DNA from: JAGXRK01 sp963714415
GTDB taxonomy: Bacteria; Bacteroidota; Ignavibacteria; Ignavibacteriales; Ignavibacteriaceae
DNA: 64,000 nt
Reading direction: 5' to 3'
NCBI GenBank assembly: GCA_963714415.1
Contig: CAVQOL010000021.1
Location: 20,042 to 84,041, forward strand
Positions 8,000 through 15,370 of the stretch are shown here, piece by piece. Under the pieces are notes generated by a model. It ran no database searches. It saw only the letters and a program-made list of their open reading frames with translations, and had not been told where the DNA came from. The position numbers and the translations under genes are program-made. Each line of letters starts with the position of its first letter. Positions within the stretch are counted from its first letter, which is position 1.

Positions 8000-9144
8000 A
8001 ACGCCTCCAGAATATTAATTACACAACTTGCACCGGAGCCGCCCATATTTTGGGCTAACCCGATCTTTGCATTTTTTACTTGTCTTTTTCCTGCCTGTCC
8101 GGTAAGCTGCTCGTAAACTTCGATAATCTGAGCGATACCTGTTGCACCTACAGGATGTCCTTTAGATTTTAATCCACCGCTTGTATTGATAGGAATTTTA
8201 CCGCCTAATGATGTCAATCCTTTTTCAACGGCAGGACCGCCTTTCCCTTTTTCAAAGAAACCTAAATCTTCCGATACAACTATTTCTGCAATTGTAAAAC
8301 AATCGTGAACTTCAGCAAAATTAATATCTTTAGGAGTAATCCCGGCACTCTTATAAGCTTTTGCTGCAGCAACAGAAACCGCTGATAATGATGTTAGACT
8401 TTTCCTGCTGTGTAAAGCTATAGTATCTGATGCTTGTGCTGTTGCTTTAATTCTTATCGGCGTACCTTTAAACTTTTTAGCAATATCCATAGAACAAAGA
8501 ATAACTGCCGCTCCACCATCACTGACGGGAGAACAGTCAAGAAGCCTTAATGGATCGGCTACCAAAGTAGAATTAAGAACCTGATCTAAAGTAATCTCAC
8601 CACGGAATTGTGCATTTGGATTGTTGGAACCATTTTTATGATTTTTAACTGCAACAGCCGCAATCTGTTCACGTTTAGTTTTATATTGATGCATGTGTGC
8701 ATTTGCAATCATAGCGTACAATCCAGGAAATGTAACTCCCTGGTAAACTTCATACTCCTGATCAGCAGCAGTAGCTAAGGCTTCGGTTACATCAGCACCA
8801 TCTGTCATTTTTTCAACACCACCAGCAAGAACGATATCACTACTGCCAGAAGCAACTTCAAAGTATGCAGAACGAAATGCAACTCCACCGGAAGCGCAAG
8901 CTGATTCCACTCTTGTCGCAGGAATAGGATTCATTCCTAAGTAATCTGCCATTACAGCTCCAAGGTGCTCCTGTCCAACAAATAATCCGCTGGACATTGA
9001 TCCAACATACATCGAATCGATATGATCGACACCTGCATTCTGGATAGCCTTCAAAGCTGCTTCAACAAAAATATCTCTTAAAGATTTACCCCAGAGTTCA
9101 CCAAACTTTGTCATTCCCACCCCTATAACTGCTACATCTCTCAT
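7996..9144 (-). CDS. Thiolase family protein (acetoacetyl-CoA/SCP-x type)
   Basis: A 382-aa thiolase-fold enzyme. The acyl-accepting cysteine is Cys83 in VESACASGG. The second active-site block NTSGGLKSKGHPVGATG is near the C-terminus, and HDCFTIAEIV carries the family's His region. The lack of the CxG C-terminal motif and the presence of GGSGAS place it with SCP-x/archaeal-type thiolases rather than classical PhaA. Family knowledge suggests condensation of two acetyl-CoA to acetoacetyl-CoA, passed on to the neighbouring HMG-CoA synthase through the DUF35 protein. It lies 12 bp after the HMG-CoA synthase gene and overlaps the OB-fold gene by 4 bp. Degradative (thiolytic) use cannot be excluded. 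Confidence 0.85.
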   Translation of the reverse strand: MRDVAVIGVGMTKFGELWGKSLRDIFVEAALKAIQNAGVDHIDSMYVGSMSSGLFVGQEHLGAVMADYLGMNPIPATRVESACASGGVAFRSAYFEVASGSSDIVLAGGVEKMTDGADVTEALATAADQEYEVYQGVTFPGLYAMIANAHMHQYKTKREQIAAVAVKNHKNGSNNPNAQFRGEITLDQVLNSTLVADPLRLLDCSPVSDGGAAVILCSMDIAKKFKGTPIRIKATAQASDTIALHSRKSLTSLSAVSVAAAKAYKSAGITPKDINFAEVHDCFTIAEIVVSEDLGFFEKGKGGPAVEKGLTSLGGKIPINTSGGLKSKGHPVGATGIAQIIEVYEQLTGQAGKRQVKNAKIGLAQNMGGSGASCVINILEAL

Positions 9145-9156
9145 TATTTTTTCCTC

Positions 9157-10203
9157 CTAATCGTTCAGAATAATTTTACCGCGGAATTTTGCATATTCAC
9201 CGTAATCAAGATAAATCTTTCCTTTGTCAAGCATATCTTTAAGTTTAACAGCTTTATTCTGCACTTTCAAGATTTTATCTGTTACTTTGAAAATGAATCC
9301 GTCGCTTCCAGCACCGGAACCAAAAGATACCATGAAAATTTTATCACCGGGTTTTGCCACATCAAGAATGGCAGCAAGACCAGTTGGTGAAGAACCTGAA
9401 TAAGTATTTCCCATCCATGGTGCAATCCAGCCTACTTCAAGCTGCTTCTTTGTAAATCCTAATCTCTTACCAGCCATTTGCGGAAATTTTCCATTCGGCA
9501 TATGAAATACAGCATGCTTAAAATCTTCCGGTTTCATACCTGATTTTTTGAGAAGATTTTGTGCGGCATTGATAACATGTCTGAAATAAGCTGGTTCACC
9601 AGTAAATCTTCCGGCATGTCGTGGATAAAACTGATGTTCACGTCTCCAAAAATCAGGCGTATCTGATGTGTAAGACGTAGTGAATAATATTTCGGCGACA
9701 ACATTTTCTTTTCCCATAATAAAAGCAGCACCGCCTGCGGATGCAGAATATTCAAGTGCATCTCCGGGCGCACCTTGAGAAGTATCTGCACCGATTCCCA
9801 TTGCATATTTCATTTCATTCGCTTTTACTAAGCTGTAAGCAATGTACATTGCTTCACTGCCTGCCTTACAAGCAAACTCAAAACTTGCTACATGCACATT
9901 TGGACCAATACCCAGGGCATCAATTAAAGTTGTTCCGCTTGGTTTAACAGCGTAAGGGTGTGATTCGGATCCGATATAAACGGCACCTATCAATTGTGGA
10001 TCAATTCCTGCTCTTTTCAGAGCATTCCTGGCAGCCTCAACTGAAATTGTAATTGTATCTTCATCTAAACCGGGGACTGTTTTTTCGAAAAGCTGCAAAC
10101 CTCTTTTGATGGCTTCCGGGTCTGAGCCCCATTCCTTAGCAATGCTTTCAACTTTTATGCGGTAGCGAGGGAGGTAAGAACCATAACCAACTATTCCGAT
10201 CAT
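9157..10203 (-). CDS. Hydroxymethylglutaryl-CoA synthase, archaeal type
   Basis: A 348-aa thiolase-superfamily enzyme condensing acetoacetyl-CoA and acetyl-CoA to HMG-CoA. The nucleophile is Cys112 in FEFACKAG. The motifs GADTSQGAPGDALEYSASAGGAA and YPRHAGRFTGEPAYF are hallmarks of archaeal HMG-CoA synthases, and the length matches archaeal (about 350) rather than Gram-positive MvaS (about 390). It is first in the minus-strand unit HMGS, thiolase, DUF35, AtuA, AtuA-like domain. That order suggests either an archaeal-style entry to the mevalonate pathway or use of HMG-CoA in branched acyl-CoA/terpenoid metabolism. No HMG-CoA reductase or lyase is in the window to decide. Confidence 0.88.
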   Translation of the reverse strand: MIGIVGYGSYLPRYRIKVESIAKEWGSDPEAIKRGLQLFEKTVPGLDEDTITISVEAARNALKRAGIDPQLIGAVYIGSESHPYAVKPSGTTLIDALGIGPNVHVASFEFACKAGSEAMYIAYSLVKANEMKYAMGIGADTSQGAPGDALEYSASAGGAAFIMGKENVVAEILFTTSYTSDTPDFWRREHQFYPRHAGRFTGEPAYFRHVINAAQNLLKKSGMKPEDFKHAVFHMPNGKFPQMAGKRLGFTKKQLEVGWIAPWMGNTYSGSSPTGLAAILDVAKPGDKIFMVSFGSGAGSDGFIFKVTDKILKVQNKAVKLKDMLDKGKIYLDYGEYAKFRGKIILND

Positions 10204-10358
10204 ATCTTTCTCCGTAAATAGTTTTAAAAAACAATAATTAAAATATATCTAAAGGAAATTGGTTTAACTTTTATTTAATATCCAATTATCCTTTAATTAA
10301 TTTTGTACTAACACTAATCTAATATATTAATTATTAAATTTTCAAAAAACACTGATAA

Positions 10359-11280
10359 TTATTTCTTAGATGTTTTTATTATTTTATCACAAACGCTGAT
10401 AAGATCACTTTGCTGATGGATTGGATACCAGGTTATTCTTTTATCTTTATTAAACCATGTCATTTGTCGTTTGGCGTATCGTCGTGTATTTCTTTTTATC
10501 AACTCAGCAGCACGATCCAAAGATATTTTATTTTCTAAATATTGAATTATTTCTTTATACCCAACTGTATTAAGTGCATTTATTTCTTTTGAGAATCCAA
10601 GTTCTAAAATTGATTTTACTTCGTCAATTAATCCTGCATCTATCATATCATCAACTCTTTTTTCAATTCGTTGATAAAGTTCCGCACGATTCCATTCTAA
10701 TCCGAACTGATAATACTTATGATCAGTATTTTTTTTCTGTTCCCGAAAGTGCTGCCAGATTGGTTTACCGGAAATGTAAAAAACTTCCAAAGCCCGCATA
10801 ACTCTTTTCCAGTTTTGAGGAAGCATATTGGCTGCACTTATTTTATCAACTTTTTTTAGTTCATTGTACAGAAATTCATTACCAAACTTTTTTCTTTTCT
10901 CTGATAAATCCTTTCTGATTTCTTCATCGGAATCAACAGAATTTATTATTCCATCAATGAGAGATTTTATGTACAATCCAGTCCCTCCAACTACAACTGG
11001 AATCTTATTCTCTTCAGTTAGTCTGATTATAATTTTTTCGGATTCCTCAACAAACATTCCTGCATTGAATAAAACATTGGGTTCTAAATAATCAATCAGA
11101 TGATGTTTTACTGTTTCCAGTTCTTTTACGGAAGGTTTTGCAGTACCAATATTTAGATGTTTGTAAACTTGTCTGCTGTCTGCAGATATAACTTCACTAT
11201 TTAATTTTTTAGCTATATCAATAGCTAGATCCTGTTTTTCCGGAGCAAGTCGGACCTACAATTACAATTACTTTTCCCAA
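10359..11280 (-). CDS. miaA: tRNA dimethylallyltransferase (one frameshift near 11230)
   Basis: Adds a dimethylallyl group to A37 of tRNAs that read UNN codons. The true start is probably TTG 11278-11280, giving GKVIVIVGPTCSGKT with the P-loop, overlapping the pcm stop by 13 bp. One extra base near 11230 breaks the frame at GKTG|LAIDIAKKL; from there ISADSRQVYKHLNIGTAKP and the rest are continuous to 10359. Corrected length is about 306 aa, normal for MiaA. DSRQVY, VVGGTGLYIKSL and NTRRYAKRQMTWFNKD are family signatures. An essential-type modification gene broken once in its P-loop region is more likely a sequence error than a pseudogene. A substrate link to the nearby HMG-CoA genes (DMAPP) is possible but speculative. 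Confidence 0.88.
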
Positions 11281-11903
11281 CCTTCTCTTCCTATTAAAGG
11301 TACAAATGAAAATTCGGGGATAATATTTGTAGAAAAATTATTTTCGGATTCCTTAGTTATAACGTAAAGTTTTTGAGAAGCCCTGCTGCCAACAGGAATA
11401 ACTAATCTTCCACCAATGGCAAGCTGTTCCTTTAATTTTTCAGGAACGGAAGGTGAACCGGCAGTTACTACTATTCCATCAAACGGCGCGTACTTTGCCC
11501 ATCCAAGTGTACCATCACCATACTTTGCTTTGACTCTTATCCTAAGCTTATCAAAAAGTTTCAGCGTCTGATGATAAAGATCTTGATTCCTTTCTATTGT
11601 GTAAACATCAGCTCCCATTTTATATAGAATAGCTGCTTGATAACCAGAGCCTGTCCCGATTTCAAGAATTTTTGAATCTTTTTTTACTTTTAATTCCTGA
11701 GTCATATATGCAACAGTATAGGGCTGAGAAATCGTTTGTTCATATCCGATAGGCAAAGCAATATCTCGGTACGCATTAAGTCTCATCAATGCAGGAACAA
11801 ATTTTTCTCTTTCAACTTCACCAATTGCTTTGAGCACAAAAATATCGTGAATTCCTTTTTTGGATAATAAATCTACTAATGCTTCTCTTTCAGTTCTTGA
11901 CAT
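11268..11903 (-). CDS. pcm: Protein-L-isoaspartate O-methyltransferase
   Basis: Methylates L-isoaspartyl residues to start repair of damaged proteins with S-adenosylmethionine. The 211-aa sequence has the family landmarks: ALPIGYEQTISQPYTVAYM near the N-terminus, the SAM motif I ILEIGTGSGYQAA and FDGIVVTAGSPSVPE. Length is normal. No signal peptide is present, so it is cytoplasmic. The 3' end overlaps the TTG start of miaA, indicating a pcm-miaA transcription unit. Confidence 0.93.
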   Translation of the reverse strand: MSRTEREALVDLLSKKGIHDIFVLKAIGEVEREKFVPALMRLNAYRDIALPIGYEQTISQPYTVAYMTQELKVKKDSKILEIGTGSGYQAAILYKMGADVYTIERNQDLYHQTLKLFDKLRIRVKAKYGDGTLGWAKYAPFDGIVVTAGSPSVPEKLKEQLAIGGRLVIPVGSRASQKLYVITKESENNFSTNIIPEFSFVPLIGREGWEK

Positions 11904-11987
11904 ATAATTTATATTTTTGAATGTGTGAAAGATAATTATATTCTAAATATATATTTTAGACTAGACAATTAATTAAAAAAGGAAAAT

Positions 11988-12506
11988 ATGTTCGAAACAA
12001 TTTATGGTGCATTCATTATTATGGGAATGAGAATGGCCGACGTAACGCTCGGTACATTACGCACCATCCTCGTTGTTCAGGGAAGAAAATACTATGCAGC
12101 ACTTGCAGGTTTCATAGAAGTACTCATCTGGGTTTTTGTCATACGCTTTGTTGTTCAGAATCTTGATCATATACCAAATTTGATTGGTTATGCTGCCGGA
12201 TTTGCAATCGGAAATATCCTGGGTATAACAATTGAACAAAAAATAGGATTAGGTTTCGTACAGCTAAATATTATATCTAGACACTTGACAGATCAGATTG
12301 CTGATAGGCTAAGGCTATTAAAATATGGATTAACCATTCTTCCCGGTGAAGGAGGTTCAGGCGGAGTTTCAATTATCGTAACTATAATACCAAGAAAATT
12401 TCAAAAAAATGTTATTAAAATAATTGAAGAAATAGACAAAAAAGCTTTTATTACTATTCAGCATTCATTACCCTATCGGGGATTTAGACACGGAAGCAGG
12501 AAATAA
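11988..12506 (+). CDS. UPF0316/DUF2179 membrane protein
   Basis: A 172-aa protein with three hydrophobic helices in the first ~90 residues, including MADVTLGTLRTILVVQGRKYYAA at 14-36, a signature of the UPF0316 family. A cytoplasmic C-terminal DUF2179-like alpha/beta domain follows (about 115-165). Preceded by AAAGGAAAATATG, which fixes the start. Function in the family is not established; DUF2179 domains resemble small regulatory ligand-binding domains. Divergent from pcm with an AT-rich 84-bp gap. Confidence 0.8.
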   Translation: MFETIYGAFIIMGMRMADVTLGTLRTILVVQGRKYYAALAGFIEVLIWVFVIRFVVQNLDHIPNLIGYAAGFAIGNILGITIEQKIGLGFVQLNIISRHLTDQIADRLRLLKYGLTILPGEGGSGGVSIIVTIIPRKFQKNVIKIIEEIDKKAFITIQHSLPYRGFRHGSRK

Positions 12507-12638
12507 ATATTTAATTCAAGAATTCTTTTTAATTAATCCATTGCAGATTTTATTTCTTTTAATAGAAATATTTAGTTTTTTAACAATTTTTTAAATAAAA
12601 TAAGTTCATCGTTAACATTTTAGAGATAAATTGTTTTG

Positions 12639-12669
12639 TTGCATGATTCAGTTAGCCACATTATATTTG
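12639..12669 (+). promoter_or_regulatory. Bacteroidetes-type promoter candidate (TTG-N20-TATATTTG)
   Basis: TTG (12639-12641) and TAnnTTTG (12662-12669) are spaced 20 bp apart, matching the Bacteroidetes -33/-7 pattern. It lies in the otherwise featureless 12507-12730 stretch, upstream of the tRNA-Gly-like fragment and tRNA-Gly. Transcription from here would include the fragment. Confidence 0.4.
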
Positions 12670-12730
12670 AATCCGTTTTTGATGAGTTTTTAAGTAATTT
12701 GAGATTTAATACACTCTCTGTTATTGCAGG

Positions 12731-12779
12731 TTGGTAGAGCGTCCCGATAAAATCGGGACCAAGGTTGATGTCGTGGGTT
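12731..12779 (+). pseudogene. tRNA-Gly-derived fragment with palindrome replacing the anticodon arm
   Basis: TTGGTAGAGCG (12731-12741) equals the D-arm of the tRNA-Gly 110 bp downstream. AAGGTTGATGTCG-T-GGGTT (12761-12779) matches its anticodon 3' side and T-arm start with one mismatch. Between them the ten bases CAACCTTGCC are replaced by 19 bases ending the palindrome GTCCCGATAAAATCGGGAC (12741-12759). Acceptor stem and most of the T-arm are absent, so it cannot be a working tRNA. It is directly preceded by ATTGCAGG, as is the tRNA-Cys fragment at 13306. Confidence 0.8.
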
Positions 12780-12805
12780 ACTAAAATTAGATATTAAGTT
12801 CTTTA

Positions 12806-12813
12806 TAAATTTG
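12806..12813 (+). promoter_or_regulatory. -7 box (TAAATTTG) ahead of tRNA-Gly
   Basis: TAAATTTG matches TAnnTTTG and ends 12 bp before the first base of tRNA-Gly, the expected distance for tRNA transcription. No clear TTG -33 element is at the right spacing. Confidence 0.4.
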
Positions 12814-12825
12814 AATCTTTATTAT

Positions 12826-12898
<73 letters not shown>

Positions 12899-12939
12899 CA
12901 CTTGATCCATTCTGATTCATCGGGGTGGATTTATTTTTT

Positions 12940-13013
12940 GGCGCTGTACCCAAGTGGCTTAAGGGGAAGGTCTGCAAAACCTTTATTCGTCGGTTCGAAT
13001 CCGACCGGCGCCT
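12940..13013 (+). tRNA. tRNA-Cys (GCA)
   Basis: A 74-nt cloverleaf: acceptor GGCGCTG/CGGCGCC with one G-U, anticodon stem AAGGT/ACCTT around CTGCAAA (anticodon GCA, 12974-12976), T-arm GTCGG-TTCGAAT-CCGAC. CCA is not encoded. Probably cotranscribed with tRNA-Gly 41 bp upstream; parent of the fragment at 13306. Confidence 0.96.
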
Positions 13014-13017
13014 CTGG

Positions 13018-13044
13018 AAGCCTCGTAATTGAGGCTTTTTTTAT
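13018..13044 (+). terminator. Intrinsic terminator after tRNA-Cys
   Basis: Hairpin AAGCCTC-GTAATT-GAGGCTT followed by a T-rich tract, starting 5 bp after tRNA-Cys. It abuts the ATG (13047) of the GIY-YIG gene, whose only SD-like sequence, GAGG, lies in the 3' arm of the stem. Confidence 0.85.
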
Positions 13045-13046
13045 TT

Positions 13047-13275
13047 ATGAGTTTCTTTGTTTACATACTTTTAAGTAAAAAAGATAACAAACGTTACATT
13101 GGAATGACTTCCAACCTTGAAAGAAGAATTTCTGAACATAATAATGGGCTTGTAAAATCCACCAAAAACAGAAGACCATTTGAACTGATTCACTTTGAAG
13201 AATTCGATCGCAAATCTGACGCACTTAAAAAGAGAAAAGCAATTAAAAAATAAGAAAGGAAAAATATTTCTTTAA
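13047..13275 (+). CDS. GIY-YIG nuclease family protein, short (C-terminal frameshift)
   Basis: Small UPF0213/YhbQ-like GIY-YIG domain: MSFFVYILLSKKDNKRYIGMTSNLERR contains the split GIY-YIG motif (VYIL...RYIG), the catalytic Arg and ISEHNNG. As sequenced the frame stops at 13253 after DALKKRKAIKK. Removing one base near 13224 gives DALKREKQLKNKKGK..., the usual family ending, with a stop at 13273-13275. I therefore give the extended end. The start at ATG 13047 aligns with the family; an upstream in-frame codon at 13029 lies inside the tRNA terminator and is unlikely. In vivo function of these solo domains is uncertain. Such genes are often mobile-looking and sit near tRNAs. Confidence 0.75.
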
Positions 13276-13305
13276 TCAGTCTACTTTATTCCATTCAATA
13301 TTGCA

Positions 13306-13370
13306 GGCTTAAGGGGAAGGTCTGCAACCCCGATGTACATCGGGGCGAATCCGACCGGCGCCTCTGGAAG
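13306..13370 (+). pseudogene. tRNA-Cys-derived fragment with 18-bp palindrome replacing anticodon-to-T-loop region
   Basis: This segment is colinear with 12956-13020 at a constant offset of 350 bp. It is identical over the first 22 bases (D-arm, anticodon stem and anticodon) and the last 25 (3' T-arm, acceptor 3' strand and 7 bp beyond the tRNA). The central 18 bases (parent 12978-12995) are replaced one-for-one by CCCCGATGTACATCGGGG (13328-13345), a perfect palindrome. The 5' acceptor strand is missing, so it is not a functional tRNA. The rest of 13276-13557 holds no gene I can support. Confidence 0.85.
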
Positions 13371-13557
13371 AGATTGTCTTAAAAGTAAGTTTTACCTGTT
13401 TATCCTTCCCACGAAAAAGAATCTATTCCTTCGCTTACTTTGAAATTTGAAAATGGAAATTTTTTATTAATTCAACTTTTCAGAAGATTTTACAATAAAA
13501 CAAAATCTTTCAAATTTTTATTAAATTATCATATACAATTATTTACTAATTAATTTT

Positions 13558-14196
13558 ATGCATTATCTAATAAGTTCATTAATAGGTTATATTTTAGGAT
13601 CAATTCCTACTGCTTACATTCTGCTTAAGAAAAAGAGAGGTATAGACATAACAAAAACAGGCTCTGGTAATGTTGGGGCTATGAATTCTTATGAGGTAAC
13701 CAACTCAAAGTTTCTGGGATTATTTATTTTTTTAGTTGATTTTATTAAAGGGTCCTTAAGTGTTTTTCTTGTGTCTATTATCTATCCCGATAATTTTGTT
13801 TTACCAGCCCTATCTTTGGTATTTGCAATATTAAGTCATTGTTTCAATCCCTGGATTGAATTTAAAGGTGGACGAGGTCTGGCTACGGCAGCAGGAGGAA
13901 GTGTAATTATCTTTCCTATCGTTATCGCAAGCTGGATTATCTTATGGGTGATTTTTTATCTATTTAAAAAAGATATACTAATTGCTAATATTGCCGCAAT
14001 AGTATTGTTTCTTTTCTTGATATTTAATACTAGCGAAATCGCAATTAAATATGTTAATCCTAAACCGATTTCAGAAAATGAATTGGTTCTGTTTGTAGTG
14101 AGCGGATTGCTAATAATTTTTATAAAACATTTAGATCCATTAAAAGAAATTATTCAAAAATTTAAAACACCGGGTGTTAAAAATGATAAGTCGTAA
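13558..14196 (+). CDS. plsY: Acyl-phosphate glycerol-3-phosphate acyltransferase
   Basis: Integral membrane enzyme transferring acyl groups from acyl-phosphate to glycerol-3-phosphate, the first step of phospholipid synthesis. The 212-aa protein shows the PlsY motifs GSIPTAYIL near the N-terminus, GSGNVGAMN (about 37-45) and FKGGRGLATAAGG (about 101-113), with multiple hydrophobic helices between them. The usual GxxNPG third-loop motif is less clear. It overlaps the HtrA gene by 14 bp, so the pair is probably one transcript. Confidence 0.93.
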   Translation: MHYLISSLIGYILGSIPTAYILLKKKRGIDITKTGSGNVGAMNSYEVTNSKFLGLFIFLVDFIKGSLSVFLVSIIYPDNFVLPALSLVFAILSHCFNPWIEFKGGRGLATAAGGSVIIFPIVIASWIILWVIFYLFKKDILIANIAAIVLFLFLIFNTSEIAIKYVNPKPISENELVLFVVSGLLIIFIKHLDPLKEIIQKFKTPGVKNDKS

Positions 14197-15370
14197 GTTT
14201 TATTTTTTAACTGTCGCAGCTTTTTCAATTATTATGATTGCTGGATTTTACTTTATTAATAATTCAAGTAAGCCGTTAATTCCTCAGGAGCGCAGTACAA
14301 AAGAACAAATTTTACTTGCCGCTTATCAAAATAAATTAAATGATGATATTTCTAATTCACGCAGAAATATTATAACCAAAACTGTTGAACTTGTCAGCCC
14401 TTCTGTTGTCGGAATAAATGTTATAGAGCTAAGACAAGTCAGAGATCCATTCAGCTACTTTTTTGATGATCCCTTTTTCAGACAATTTTTTGGAGATCGT
14501 AGAACAAATAATCAAAGGGTTCAGGGTTTGGGTTCGGGATTTTTAATTTCACCAGACGGGTACATAATCACAAATGATCACGTTGCAGGAAATGCAACTG
14601 AAATCACTGTTACCTTAACAAATGGTTCACATCATCAGGCTAAAATCGTTGGAACCGATCCTATCTCAGATATTTGTCTTATTAAAATTGAAGGTTCAAA
14701 CTTTCCTTATATTGATCTCGGGAATTCTGATGATATAATTATTGGTGAATGGGTTATTGCTTTGGGTAATCCATTCGGACTATTTGATTTGAATGATAAA
14801 CCAACTGTCACTGTGGGAGTTGTAAGTGCTCTTGGAATGAATCTGGAACCAATTGATGATCGTTATTACTTAAATATGATTCAGACTGATGCTGCTATTA
14901 ACGGTGGTAACAGCGGTGGACCTCTTGTTAATAGTATTGGTGAAGTAATTGGAATGAATACTTTAATTTTTACTGCTGGTGGAGCAAGAGGAAATATCGG
15001 ACTTGGATTTGCTATTCCTATTAATAAAGTAAGAAAAATAGTTACCGAACTGAAAGAAAAGAATTCAATAGACAGGAATTTTCAAATTGGAATTAGGATC
15101 CAAACTATAGATGAAGGAATTGCTAGTTACTATAATTTATCAAGTTCAAGAGGAGTAATTGTTACACAAGTCACTCCTAACTCCCCTGCCGATAAATCAG
15201 ATATTCGCGTTGGTGATATTATTTTGGAAGTTGAAGGATTTAAAATTAACAACGAGAATACTATTTATGGAGTCTTTCAGGAGTTTCGTGCTAATCAAAC
15301 AATCTCCATAAAAATTGTAAGAGAAAATAAAGAGTTAAATAAAAGAATGAAACTGGAGAAAAATAAATGA
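14183..15370 (+). CDS. HtrA/Deg-type trypsin-like serine protease with PDZ domain
   Basis: Periplasmic quality-control protease. From ATG 14183 it is 395 aa with an N-terminal signal anchor (about 5-25). The catalytic triad is His133 (TNDHVAG), Asp163 (SDICLIKI) and Ser244 (GGNSGGPL). A single PDZ domain covers about 300-385 (GVIVTQVTPNSPADKSDIRVGDIILEV), as in DegS or short DegQ. A GTG at 14174 in the same frame is possible but has no advantage. Overlaps plsY upstream and purB downstream (ATGA, 15367-15370). Confidence 0.92.
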   Translation: MISRKFYFLTVAAFSIIMIAGFYFINNSSKPLIPQERSTKEQILLAAYQNKLNDDISNSRRNIITKTVELVSPSVVGINVIELRQVRDPFSYFFDDPFFRQFFGDRRTNNQRVQGLGSGFLISPDGYIITNDHVAGNATEITVTLTNGSHHQAKIVGTDPISDICLIKIEGSNFPYIDLGNSDDIIIGEWVIALGNPFGLFDLNDKPTVTVGVVSALGMNLEPIDDRYYLNMIQTDAAINGGNSGGPLVNSIGEVIGMNTLIFTAGGARGNIGLGFAIPINKVRKIVTELKEKNSIDRNFQIGIRIQTIDEGIASYYNLSSSRGVIVTQVTPNSPADKSDIRVGDIILEVEGFKINNENTIYGVFQEFRANQTISIKIVRENKELNKRMKLEKNK

